A DNA stretch of 64,000 bases, taken from the NCBI GenBank assembly GCA_902496665.1, contig CABVBU010000005.1, positions 52,671 to 116,670 on the forward strand, given 5' to 3'. Source of the stretch: an uncultured Clostridium sp. Its GTDB lineage: Bacteria > Bacillota > Clostridia > Lachnospirales > Lachnospiraceae. Of the stretch, positions 42,866 to 50,365 are shown piece after piece; position 1 is the first letter of the stretch; every line of letters starts with the position of its first letter. Under the pieces are notes generated by a model that searched no databases, had not been told where the DNA came from, and worked only from the letters and a program-made list of their open reading frames with translations. A program made the position numbers and the translations under genes.

Positions 42866-43095
42866 ATCTCGTGATTTTATAAAAGAAATATAAAAAGCTG
42901 CCTTCCGTCCAAATGGACGGAACTCGTGATAATAAAATCACCTTTGACAAATGTGTCAAACCCGGTTCCAATTGCGTCCAATTGGACGCATATGAAATCA
43001 TCATGAAATATGAATCGCGGTCATCTTGTGTCCAAATGGACGCAAGGTCAACGGATCATGGCTCTGACTCCGTTCCGTCCAATTGGACGGAACGG
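42798..43095. repeat. Palindrome family C: six GTCCA(A/C)(A/G)TGGAC-type units
   Basis: Units at 42798-42815, 42850-42867 (TGTGTCCACGTGGACACA, perfect), 42903-42922, 42973-42990 (TGCGTCCAATTGGACGCA, perfect), 43026-43045 and 43070-43095 (a perfect 26-base palindrome centred on CCAATTGG). The core GTCCAnnTGGAC is constant while flanks vary (TGT, CCG, TGC). They span the gap between the two ParB-like genes and both gene ends. Confidence 0.9.
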
Positions 43096-43343
43096 TAAAT
43101 CCACTTACCGTTTTCCAAAATTTCTCCACCACATCATTCACCTTCGGCTTGTTCTTGTTCTGCAACTCCTTATAACCTGCACTGATCTTTATTTCACCAG
43201 ACATTACACGCTGTTTTAGCTCTTCGTCATCAGAATTAAGAATTTTTGCGCCCATACGATAGGTAGTCCTCGATACACCTGCGATATTTGCAAGTTCTTG
43301 TGTTGTATCAATGATAGAATCAACCTTTGACAAATTTGTCAAA
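42943..43343. repeat. Palindrome family D: two TTTGACA...TGTCAAA sites
   Basis: TTTGACAAATGTGTCAAA at 42943-42960 and the perfect TTTGACAAATTTGTCAAA at 43326-43343. Both are flanked by CC(T) and CC. The second lies inside the intact ParB-like gene directly after the GGDRKS codons. Confidence 0.85.
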
Positions 43344-43741
43344 CCTTGATTTTTCTTAAAGTCTTCCGATTTTCTGTCTCCACCAGTGGCAAGTTTTAAA
43401 TTTTCCTTCGCCTGTTTTTCGTAAATCGGTCTATATTTTTCCGTAGCGGCGATTTTCTGAATCGGTGTCAGGTTTCTTCTCCCCAACTGGATATCAAGCA
43501 TCCAGCGCATAACTTCTTCCTTAGTTTCATATGCGAGGGTTCCGATTGTATAATCAATGTTGTGCTTCCGGCAGATCGAATAGCGGTTATGTCCGTCTAC
43601 GATGAAGCCGTGCCATTCCATAATCGGAAAGTTGCGGTCAAAGCCGTTGTCTACAATGTTCTTTTCAAGCTGCTTGTACTCATCGTCCGCGAGAGGCGGT
43701 AACAGGTCTCTCAGCTCTGGATCAATTTTCAGTTCTTTCAT
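43001..43741 (-). CDS. ParB/Spo0J-like DNA-binding protein
   Basis: A 246-residue protein; the ATG at 43741 has AAAGGAG 10 bases upstream. The N-terminal ParB/sulfiredoxin-like domain contains DGHNRYSICRKHNI (about 66-79), followed by RRNLTPIQKIAATEKYR and the GGDRKSE linker. An HTH region (LANIAGVSRTTYRMGAKIL) and a helical GEIKISAGYKELQNKNKP follow. The last ~30 residues are encoded by family C palindromes and look appended. Members of this family act in partition, transcription control or nuclease regulation; no ParA is visible nearby. Palindromes D and E lie in and just before the gene and could be its sites. Confidence 0.8.
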   Translation of the reverse strand: MKELKIDPELRDLLPPLADDEYKQLEKNIVDNGFDRNFPIMEWHGFIVDGHNRYSICRKHNIDYTIGTLAYETKEEVMRWMLDIQLGRRNLTPIQKIAATEKYRPIYEKQAKENLKLATGGDRKSEDFKKNQGLTNLSKVDSIIDTTQELANIAGVSRTTYRMGAKILNSDDEELKQRVMSGEIKISAGYKELQNKNKPKVNDVVEKFWKTVSGFTVPSNWTERSQSHDPLTLRPFGHKMTAIHIS

Positions 43742-43819
43742 GGTTTGTTGTCTCCTTTGAAATGTATTTGTCGTATCAAAAGTCGTATTTACCGACTTTA
43801 GAATATTTCTCTTATCTTC

Positions 43820-43840
43820 ACTCCACAAAAATTGTGGAGT
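43820..43840. promoter_or_regulatory. Palindrome E upstream of the ParB-like gene
   Basis: ACTCCACAA and TTGTGGAGT around an AAA centre, 79-99 bases before the ParB-like start. It is a good candidate operator. Confidence 0.65.
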
Positions 43841-43846
43841 TATCAT

Positions 43847-44503
43847 CTATATCGAAAAGTGATAAAATTGCTCTCTAACACACCGCAAACCACAGAAAAA
43901 CAAGGCTTTTAATTTCTACTGTCTTAATAACAGGGGCCTTTTTTGCGATAAGATCACGAAACGTCACTTCATATATTCACTTCATCATCCACTGGGAAAT
44001 CACCGGATGTCGGTTTTGCCGACGGCAGAATTGCTTTCTTGGAAGCCAATAAAGTTGACATCTGAAACCATCATCAGAACATGTATCTATATTTTTACTA
44101 TAGTATTTTTGTGCTGATTTCTCCAGAGATGAATATATGAAATTTCTGTGAACTTCACTGTCCATAAATGACTGTCGATCCGGAAGCAACATACCTTCTC
44201 ACAGCGCGCAAAATTGCGCTGTAAAATATAACAAGGTATCGGTAAAACACCGCCCCCTTCATCATTCTCCCGTATCTCCACCAACTCAGTAAACCGGATT
44301 TTGCAGAAAAAAACTTGCATTATAGAAAGTGCGTTTGAGCCTTGAAAATACGGGAAAAGCCGGAAAATTCTTAGGGAAAAATCATACCAGGGATTTGCAT
44401 TATAGGAAGTCCGGAAACACCTTAAAAACAAGGCATTTCCGGGAATTTTATAGGGAAAATTCATACCTATGTATAGAATGTATTATATACCGGCAGGTAT
44501 ACA
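43847..44503. other. Non-coding region with hairpins and tandem repeats, candidate replication origin
   Basis: About 650 bases with no convincing gene; the minus frames seen here have no Shine-Dalgarno and poor composition. It holds a GTCGG/CCGAC hairpin (44009-44023), an ACAGCGC/GCGCTGT hairpin with an AAAATT centre (44201-44222) and two tandem copies of an ~80-base AT-rich repeat (44316-44388 and 44396-44467). It lies directly downstream of the primase gene. Confidence 0.5.
44316..44467. repeat. Two ~75-base direct repeats, 80 bases apart
   Basis: Both copies begin TGCATTATAG(A/G)AAGT and end AAA(A/T)TCATACC, with shared internal CCGGAAA(A)/TTCCGG and TAGGGAAAA motifs. The AT-rich tandem arrangement next to a primase gene resembles iterons or a single-strand initiation site. 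Confidence 0.7.
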
Positions 44504-46360
44504 TCAAGCTAACAGCTTAACAAGTACTCCATCATCATCCTTATCACAAGTATCATTCCCAGTTTTATTTTCAGTGGATTTCTTCGATTTCGTTTTTTTC
44601 GTTTTCTTATCGTTGTATGTGATATCATCGTATTCATTGGTATGTTTCTGTGAATACAAATTGTACCAGTTCCCCTTATTACTTCTGTTCTGAATTACAT
44701 CAATGCACTGTGCAGATTGGAGGTTCTTTATTGCAACAACGATATTCGGTTTTCCCATATGTAAGATGCTGTCCATCTCTTCTATCGTGCAGGTTTTACC
44801 ATTCTTCACATTGTTTACAATGCAGAGGAATACCTTAAATTCATTTTGTGTGATCTGCTTCGAAATGAATGCTCTTGCCGCACTATAATAAAATTCGATG
44901 TACCTGTCATTGAAGTCTTTTAGACCTCTTTTAATCTTAATTTTCGTGTTATCATACACCTGTTTTTCTCCTTCTGACGGCTCGATTAGCTCTATGCACT
45001 GATGTTCCACCAGACTATCTAAAGTGGTCTTAAACGTCTTTATGTCCATACAGAGCTGCCATTTTCCACTCTTCTTATACTGCATTTTCATCTTTAAAGC
45101 TTTAATCGTAAATGGTGTCTTTGCACCGTTTTTAACATACTTATATAAAATTGTCATAATTAAATATTCGTATCCTGTCATACTTGTATCCTTATCATTT
45201 CTTAGCTTACTATTGGTTAATAACTTTTGTGACATTTTTACTCCAATGTCCTCTTCGATGGAAATATTTTTCTTCTGCACCGCCTGTAAACAGTGATTCT
45301 TGTCGCACTGAGCTTTTACCATTTCTTTAACCCGTTCATCCGGGATCTGTTCCCAACATCCATTTAGTCGGTAAACATTTTCGTGGTTCAGATAAGCTTC
45401 AATATCCCTCTTTACCTCACTTTGGTTCTTTGGCGGTCTACATATAGTATTCCAATCAAGACAAACCTCTCTGACCTTTGCTTCTGTATATCCTTGATGT
45501 CTTAACATGGAAATGATGCGCCCTAGCCATGTATTTCTCTGTCCTTCATCAGCTCCCTCACGAAGAATCTTTTCGGTACAGAGACACGGATAAATCACTA
45601 CATCCAGACCATCACCAACATAATTCCATTTCTTCAATGGCTTGCTCTCCAAAGAGAGTTTTTCTTTCTTCTGTGCGTTTTCTATTCTTCTTCTGATGTA
45701 GTCCACATCACACGGATGGAAATTCTGGCTTGTCACCTCATGATTCAGATAATGGTCAATCTCTTTCACCATTGGGAACTTACCGTCTTTATCCAGTCGT
45801 TTCCTATTATATGTTCCCGGCACTCTGGCAACCTGTGTGACCTTGCAAGCATTCGTATCTGCACCGACCAGCTGGCAAATCTCCTTATTTAACTCGCTGA
45901 GTTCCTTGACCTTACACGTCGGATCAACAATAACGTAATAATGGTAACCGTGACCGGAATCATAACATGCATGAAGGAATAAATCCGGCATCTTTTCCTT
46001 TATCATCTGCGTAAATTCTTGTGCGGTGTGCAGGTCTTCGTAGTCCTTCTTATCGAAATCAATAAACAGGACTCGCCGCTGTCGCATATCACCTTCCCGC
46101 CGATGAAGCTCACCTGTTCGGTCAGCTTTCACAGTTGCCAGCGCAGTATACACATGGAAGTTATACTTGAATTTTTCCACGCACTCCTCATACTGCTCAA
46201 AATTTTTTACGAAACGATGGAACTTGATCTCATTTCCAGTTGCATCGCATACAGGATTACCCTCTTCATCCGCTTTCACCATAAAAAGACAAACATATTC
46301 GTTTTCTTTCAGTGATGCGGGATAAAGCATGTCGTAGTACCTTTTCAAAAAAATATTCAT
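44504..46360 (-). CDS. AEP-type primase/replication protein
   Basis: A 618-residue protein. The archaeo-eukaryotic primase fold is indicated by VLFIDFDKKDY (acidic pair at 101 and 103), YDSGHGYHYYVIVD (the SxH motif at 135-142) and VARVPGTYNRK (179-187), in the order usual for plasmid and phage primases. A PriCT-like helical region (QRNTWLGRIISML...) follows at about 285-345. The C-terminal half has two winged-helix-like segments and a Lys/Thr-rich tail. It would prime replication of the element. The start codon lies in one arm of an inverted repeat that reaches back into the preceding gene. Confidence 0.8.
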   Translation of the reverse strand: MNIFLKRYYDMLYPASLKENEYVCLFMVKADEEGNPVCDATGNEIKFHRFVKNFEQYEECVEKFKYNFHVYTALATVKADRTGELHRREGDMRQRRVLFIDFDKKDYEDLHTAQEFTQMIKEKMPDLFLHACYDSGHGYHYYVIVDPTCKVKELSELNKEICQLVGADTNACKVTQVARVPGTYNRKRLDKDGKFPMVKEIDHYLNHEVTSQNFHPCDVDYIRRRIENAQKKEKLSLESKPLKKWNYVGDGLDVVIYPCLCTEKILREGADEGQRNTWLGRIISMLRHQGYTEAKVREVCLDWNTICRPPKNQSEVKRDIEAYLNHENVYRLNGCWEQIPDERVKEMVKAQCDKNHCLQAVQKKNISIEEDIGVKMSQKLLTNSKLRNDKDTSMTGYEYLIMTILYKYVKNGAKTPFTIKALKMKMQYKKSGKWQLCMDIKTFKTTLDSLVEHQCIELIEPSEGEKQVYDNTKIKIKRGLKDFNDRYIEFYYSAARAFISKQITQNEFKVFLCIVNNVKNGKTCTIEEMDSILHMGKPNIVVAIKNLQSAQCIDVIQNRSNKGNWYNLYSQKHTNEYDDITYNDKKTKKTKSKKSTENKTGNDTCDKDDDGVLVKLLA

Positions 46361-46449
46361 CGTGATGTCTCCATTTCTACCAGAATTTATCTGGTACTGT
46401 ATATTTCTCCGTTTTAATTTCGTTTGAATGAAAAAATCATCACGATGAA
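46356..46449 (-). promoter_or_regulatory. Inverted repeat around the primase start codon
   Basis: TTCATCGTGATG (46356-46367) and CATCACGATGAA (46438-46449) are perfect 12-base inverted copies. On the minus strand the second arm contains the primase ATG and the first overlaps the end and stop of the upstream gene, so pairing could block or couple primase translation. Confidence 0.6.
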
Positions 46450-46718
46450 AGTCCTGCTGCCACTTCTACATCTTCTGCCATCACTTTTGTTCTAACTACA
46501 TCCGCAAACAGGCTCTTTGTTGTCACCTGCATGTCAGTACGAATGTCCGGAAAACCGGAAACCACATCGAATTTAGGATATAATTTCAAAATTTCTGCGT
46601 TTTGGTCCGATAGAACCGCTATCTCTGTAATACTTAGTTTCCTTGTTGGTGTGAAACTGGTGACCAGAATCATACTCATGATTGTTAAAATCACGCCTGT
46701 TACTGTGTTTTGCATCAT
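46440..46718 (-). CDS. Small membrane-anchored protein upstream of primase
   Basis: A 92-residue protein; the ATG at 46718 has GGAG 8 bases upstream. It has a signal-anchor (TVTGVILTIMSMILVTSF) then a short soluble tail ending VEVAAGLSS. The sequence after the anchor does not match a family I know. CTATGTA half-sites of the nearby RHH regulator stand upstream (46887-46934), so it is probably in that regulon. Confidence 0.6.
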   Translation of the reverse strand: MMQNTVTGVILTIMSMILVTSFTPTRKLSITEIAVLSDQNAEILKLYPKFDVVSGFPDIRTDMQVTTKSLFADVVRTKVMAEDVEVAAGLSS

Positions 46719-46831
46719 AAAATCTGCTCCTTTTTGAAGAATTTTTATTTTTGTGAAAGAAATTTTTACTTTCACACTTTGTTGTTCTCCTTTTTGGGCG
46801 CAGTTTTTCTTAAAAAATTTTATTTTGAATG

Positions 46832-46878
46832 CAAAAAAGCACCATAAATGGAATTTTTCATCCAAATACAGTGCTTTT
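46832..46878 (-). terminator. Terminator of the RHH gene
   Basis: AAAGCAC and GTGCTTT arms with an inner TTTGGA/TCCA stem; on the minus strand it is followed by TTTTTTGC. Confidence 0.65.
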
Positions 46879-46886
46879 CCAGCATT

Positions 46887-46934
46887 CTATGTAATACTTA
46901 TTTATATGTATGACCTATATCTTCTATGTATGAC
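46887..46934. promoter_or_regulatory. CTATGTA half-site cluster
   Basis: CTATGTAATAC at 46887, ATGTATGAC at 46906 and CTATGTATGAC at 46924. These are the same half-sites as in the palindrome at 47524-47554, so probably bound by the same ribbon-helix-helix protein. Confidence 0.6.
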
Positions 46935-46992
46935 TTAGCTTCGTTGTAATATCTGTAATACAGAGATTTTATCTTTACTATGGTAATACCTA

Positions 46993-47508
46993 CTACATCG
47001 GTGTATTGCACATAATTTCACACCATACATTTCCTAAACTTTTACGAACGGCCTCTTCAAACTCTTTTCCATGCTTCTCTGATAGTCCTTCATTAACAAA
47101 TTCATTTAAGATCCAATTATCCATAACGCACGATTCCTCTTCTAACGCTGTGTCAATGTCCTCATACAGAAATTCAGCATATATTCTCATAATAGCGTTA
47201 TATCGCTCTTGATCGCCGCCTAACATCTCTTCTAATTTCTTATTTTCTTCTGAGCTGATATGTGCCGCACCCTCTTCTACTAAGATCTCTTCTAACAATG
47301 CTGCCACCTTTGTGCTCTCACCGTTCTCAAAAAAGGCGTTTATCAGTTTTTTGATGAATGAGTTGGTTGATTGCCCGGTTCTCTCCAAATACGCTGTCAT
47401 GCGCTCGTAGTCCGCCATATCGGCAGGTGTATACTTAACCGACACCATCTTTGTTTTCTGATCGTATTTCTTTTGATAACCCTTCTGTGCTTCTGAAATC
47501 TTTCCCAT
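46993..47508 (-). CDS. Ribbon-helix-helix regulator
   Basis: A 171-residue protein. Residues 20-62 (MVSVKYTPADMADYERMTAY, then STNSFIKKLINAFFENG) form an Arc/MetJ-type ribbon-helix-helix. The rest is acidic and helical, perhaps for oligomerisation. The start is preceded by GGAG. A 31-base inverted repeat overlaps its promoter region, consistent with autoregulation, and further half-sites lie beyond its 3' end before the next gene. Confidence 0.75.
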   Translation of the reverse strand: MGKISEAQKGYQKKYDQKTKMVSVKYTPADMADYERMTAYLERTGQSTNSFIKKLINAFFENGESTKVAALLEEILVEEGAAHISSEENKKLEEMLGGDQERYNAIMRIYAEFLYEDIDTALEEESCVMDNWILNEFVNEGLSEKHGKEFEEAVRKSLGNVWCEIMCNTPM

Positions 47509-47523
47509 AATACTCCTCCGTAG

Positions 47524-47554
47524 CTATGTAATACATATTATATGTCATACATAG
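47524..47554. promoter_or_regulatory. Operator of the RHH regulator
   Basis: A 31-base inverted repeat: CTATGTAATACATAT faces its near-perfect complement (three mismatches), 16 bases before the RHH start. Confidence 0.75.
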
Positions 47555-47594
47555 TTTACCATGGTGGTTAGATTTTTGCAAGGTGTTTAAAGCA

Positions 47595-47633
47595 TAAAAA
47601 TAGCACCCTACATTTCTGTAAGATGCTATTTAT
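47595..47633 (-). terminator. Terminator of the small RHH/XRE operon
   Basis: AAATAGCA and TGCTATTT arms with an inner CTTACA/TGTAGG stem; on the minus strand it is followed by TTTT. It lies 11 bases after the stop at 47644. Confidence 0.8.
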
Positions 47634-47643
47634 ACCGTACTAT

Positions 47644-47829
47644 TTAGTTGTCTACTTCTATTTGAATTCCACCTTTTTTAATGACCAGCTTACAATTCCC
47701 CTCGTTAAAGAATTTCATAAGTGCTTCTATAACAATATTGGCCTTTAAACCATACTCTTCGCAAGTTGCTTGAAAATTCGCAAGTGTTTCTTCATCATAT
47801 GTAGAGCTGAACTGTTTCTTTGCCATCAT
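47644..47829 (-). CDS. Small Arc/CopG-like protein
   Basis: A 61-residue protein with GAGG upstream. FSSTYDEETLANFQATCEEY and NIVIEALMKFFNEG fit the strand-helix-helix of CopG-type repressors. It is the last gene of a three-gene run with two XRE proteins (gaps of 15 and 33 bases). It is probably a DNA-binding regulator or antitoxin; no partner toxin is evident. Confidence 0.65.
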   Translation of the reverse strand: MMAKKQFSSTYDEETLANFQATCEEYGLKANIVIEALMKFFNEGNCKLVIKKGGIQIEVDN

Positions 47830-47844
47830 TATTACCTCGTAATC

Positions 47845-48138
47845 TTATTTATTTAATTCCTTTAAACGTGCTTGCAGTTCCGCGATCTGCTTTTCAAGAG
47901 CAAGCTTGTCTGCATTTTGCTTTTTTTCTTCGTATTCTGCGTCCGGAATCCATTCCATGATATCTCCCGGCTGAACCTTGAGGTACTCGCAGACTTTGTT
48001 GATGGTATCGGAGTTTACAAGCCTATCATGTGCGAGTTTGGTTGGCATATTTGGCGAAAGTCCACCTTCCGTTGATAAAGCTCTCCATAATAGATTTTTT
48101 TCCTCTAAAATTTTTCCAAGTTTTTTATATACTATCAC
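47845..48138 (-). CDS. XRE-family HTH regulator 1
   Basis: A 97-residue single-domain Cro/cI-type regulator of the YozG-like group. A helix-turn-helix occupies residues 1-65 and ends in VCEYLKVQPGDIMEW, a hallmark of this group. A Lys/Glu/Leu coiled tail (ALEKQIAELQARLKELNK) probably dimerises. Its recognition region (GLSPNMPTKLAHDRLVNSD) differs from that of its upstream paralogue. Confidence 0.85.
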   Translation of the reverse strand: MIVYKKLGKILEEKNLLWRALSTEGGLSPNMPTKLAHDRLVNSDTINKVCEYLKVQPGDIMEWIPDAEYEEKKQNADKLALEKQIAELQARLKELNK

Positions 48139-48171
48139 GATATTCTCATTCTCACTTTCTTTGAATTTTCC

Positions 48172-48456
48172 TTATTTACTTTTATTTTCCAACTCTGTAA
48201 GTTCTTTTTGTAATGCTTCGATTTGACGTTGCAGTTCTATTTTCTTCAGATCATCTTCATTTTCGACCCACTCCATGATATCACCGGGCTGACATTTTAG
48301 CTCAGTACAAATTTTGTCTATTACGGACAGTGCAACATATTGGTTTTTCCCGAAATTAGACATTGTGGATGGTGAAATTTTTAATTTTTTTTGTAATTCC
48401 GTTTTACTTATTCCCTTTTCTTCAAGTAATCTATTGAACTTGTTATATACTATCAT
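48172..48456 (-). CDS. XRE-family HTH regulator 2
   Basis: A 94-residue paralogue of the next gene, with the same layout: HTH (SKTELQKKLKISPSTMSNFG) followed by ICTELKCQPGDIMEW and a coiled-coil tail. The pair probably arose by duplication and diverged in the recognition helix. They may heterodimerise or control separate promoters. It is the first gene of its run. Confidence 0.85.
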   Translation of the reverse strand: MIVYNKFNRLLEEKGISKTELQKKLKISPSTMSNFGKNQYVALSVIDKICTELKCQPGDIMEWVENEDDLKKIELQRQIEALQKELTELENKSK

Positions 48457-48526
48457 CTTCCCACCCCTTCTCTTACATCATATTATAGCAAAACCGGACA
48501 TTTTTGTATATAACCACATAACACGC

Positions 48527-48559
48527 AAAAGGCAGGTTCCGCATTCCGGTTCCTGCCCT
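48527..48559 (-). terminator. Terminator of the HigA-like/Uma2/MNT-HEPN operon
   Basis: GGCAGGAACCG and CGGAACCTGCC arms with a 5-base loop, followed on the minus strand by TTTTGCG. Confidence 0.85.
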
Positions 48560-48571
48560 TCTGACTGCACG

Positions 48572-49056
48572 TTATTCTTTTGTACTTGTCGTCATTCCTC
48601 TGTCAATCCTATTGATTGCATTTTGAATAACTTCCTTTGCCTTGTCTACATTGTCAGTTTCCAGCAACGCAAGAATACTATCCAGTAGAATGCACAACTC
48701 CTGATCCTGCATCTCATCCATGCTATCACCACTTTCTTCCATCAACTCGTCCATAGATTCTTTTACAGCCTGTTCCTTCGACACGAACTCAATCCGCAGC
48801 GTCTTTCCCATACCGTCCGCCAGTTTCTTCAGATCTTTGAGCTTTGCACTGTTTGAATCATCTGCCACGATCCGCTGAAGCTTTTTCTTTTTGAAGCAAG
48901 CAGTTTCGCTTTCTCCTTAAATGTAAGATTCTTCCGGAAGTCGATGCAGGTATGCATGATCTGCTGATCCGGCTGTTCTTTGACATATTCTTCCCGGAGC
49001 TTTAAATCTTCCTTCATGGATGATTTAAAGAAATTATCCCACGATGTATTTTTCAT
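48572..49056 (-). pseudogene. HigA-like XRE antitoxin split by a frameshift
   Basis: The first frame (49056 to 48829) encodes an N-terminal part ending in KNLTFKEKAKLLASKRKS. A second frame continues with KKKKLQRIVADDSNSAKLKD and LKKLADGMGKTLRIEF, the second half of a HigA-type HTH protein. Joined across the A-rich run (CAAAAAGAAAAAGC on the coding strand, near 48,880) they align as one ~160-residue protein. This is either a single-base disruption, a sequencing error or programmed slippage. GGAAG precedes the start. No HigB toxin is adjacent; the neighbour is a Uma2 nuclease. Confidence 0.7.
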
Positions 49057-49066
49057 ATCTTCCCTC

Positions 49067-49585
49067 TTACTCTACTACAATCTCCAAGTCATTATAGATC
49101 CCGGCTTTCACTGCATCACCGAACGCATATTCCGTCATTGTATCATCCGCAAAATTATAAACGATGACCCTGTCCTTCTCCGGGTCTACGATCCAATATT
49201 CTCGCACACCTGCAGAGCGGTATTTGAACAGCTTTATCATATAGTCCATGCGGCGTGATCCCGGCGATACAATCTCCACAATCCAATCTGGTGCGCCGTG
49301 GCAACCATCATCATCTATCTTATCTGGATCACAAATAACAGAGATATCCGGCTCGACATAGTTCTTTTCATCGTTGAGGAACACGGCGAACGGTGCAAGT
49401 AAGACCTGACATTTTCCCTTATTTCCGTCAATGTAGTCTGCGATCTTACGGGCCAGTGCAAACGCAAGCATCTGATGTCTTGTTGTCGGCGGTGCCATCA
49501 TGTAAATGTTCCCGTCGATCAGCTCCGCTCTCTGTCCGTCTGGAATGGCGTATATATCTTTGACGGTATAACTTCCTTGTGTCAC
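49067..49585 (-). CDS. Uma2-family putative nuclease
   Basis: A 172-residue protein of the Uma2/DUF820 restriction-endonuclease-like fold. Conserved points are AELIDGNIYMM (about 18-28), YVEPDISVICDPDKI with the catalytic Asp (about 76-90), DWIVEIVSPGSRR (about 99-111) and KLFKYRSAGVREYWIVDP. The substrate is unknown. It lies four bases into the HEPN gene end (ATGA overlap), so it is co-expressed with the toxin-antitoxin pair upstream. Confidence 0.85.
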   Translation of the reverse strand: MTQGSYTVKDIYAIPDGQRAELIDGNIYMMAPPTTRHQMLAFALARKIADYIDGNKGKCQVLLAPFAVFLNDEKNYVEPDISVICDPDKIDDDGCHGAPDWIVEIVSPGSRRMDYMIKLFKYRSAGVREYWIVDPEKDRVIVYNFADDTMTEYAFGDAVKAGIYNDLEIVVE

Positions 49586-49986
49586 AGTGAAATTCCTTTG
49601 TCGGTTAGATAATTTCCAACACTTTCTATCACATATGCGGCCGTATTATATTGTTCCTCTGCTTGGTCTTTTGAAGCAATATAGAAATCATCGTAATCGC
49701 TTTTCTCTCTCAACTGCTTCAACATTCCCAAACGTCTGCCTAACTCCCGCGGGAATATATTACTTGCTACATATTCTTTATTGAAGTATGCCACAACATC
49801 TTTGTGCCGCTTAAAATCAATAGTCCCTAATGCAAGTACCGCTTTTATTGCATAAAATGCAGCATAGTATGAGCGGTTAATGGAATCTTTGTACCATCCT
49901 TCTTTCAGACAGTGTTCGGCTACCTTCAAGCTGTTTTTCGCTTCTTGTATTCTATATTTGCTTAATTCTTCCTGCCGATTATCCAT
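49582..49986 (-). CDS. HEPN-domain protein (toxin of an MNT-HEPN pair)
   Basis: A 134-residue four-helix HEPN protein with the INRSYYAAFYAIKAVLAL motif (about 38-55) and a C-terminal AAYVIESVG helix. In MNT-HEPN systems the HEPN partner is usually an RNase toxin. The RX4-6H active site of HepT is not obvious here, so it may belong to the other HEPN subfamily. Its start overlaps the MNT gene by 8 bases. Confidence 0.8.
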   Translation of the reverse strand: MDNRQEELSKYRIQEAKNSLKVAEHCLKEGWYKDSINRSYYAAFYAIKAVLALGTIDFKRHKDVVAYFNKEYVASNIFPRELGRRLGMLKQLREKSDYDDFYIASKDQAEEQYNTAAYVIESVGNYLTDKGISL

Positions 49987-50314
49987 TTAAAACCACACCT
50001 TCCCTCTGCACATTATTGTAAAACGGCAATGCTCCAAGCCAATAATTGAACTGTTCTTCGTTCTTTATAACGACGCTGATATCCACGCCATAGTCCATGA
50101 GGAAGTCAAACGCCAGGTTATAGATATTTGATTCGATCTTTTCTATCTCTTTATCTGTTAGCGTTGTCAAAATCATGAGATCAATATCCGAGTTTTCCGT
50201 ATAATCCCCCCGCGCATAAGATCCATACAAAATTATTTTTCTTAAACTCTTACCGAGGATTTTCTTTACCTCTTCCGAGAAGTCTATAAGAATATTGCGT
50301 GTTACTGCTGGCAT
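49979..50314 (-). CDS. MNT nucleotidyltransferase (antitoxin of the pair)
   Basis: A 111-residue minimal nucleotidyltransferase with GSYARGDYTENSDIDLMIL (about 31-49), the GSx10DxD signature, and a third acidic residue in YGVDISVVI. In characterised pairs the MNT enzyme adenylylates the HEPN toxin. GAGGTG precedes the ATG and a sigma-A promoter lies 50 bases upstream. It is the first gene of the four-gene unit ending at 48,572. Confidence 0.88.
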   Translation of the reverse strand: MPAVTRNILIDFSEEVKKILGKSLRKIILYGSYARGDYTENSDIDLMILTTLTDKEIEKIESNIYNLAFDFLMDYGVDISVVIKNEEQFNYWLGALPFYNNVQREGVVLNG

Positions 50315-50365
50315 AGAATCACCTCTTTATAATAAACATTGTCCTGCTGCCGAATCTCTACCTAT

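Noticed and set aside
42379..43095. CRISPR array
   Set aside because: Repeats are short palindromes with no constant direct-repeat unit of 24-37 bases and the intervals are partly coding. No cas genes are seen.
44087..44464. 125-codon minus-strand frame in the gap after the primase gene
   Set aside because: No ribosome-binding site, low-quality composition, and it runs through the tandem repeats.
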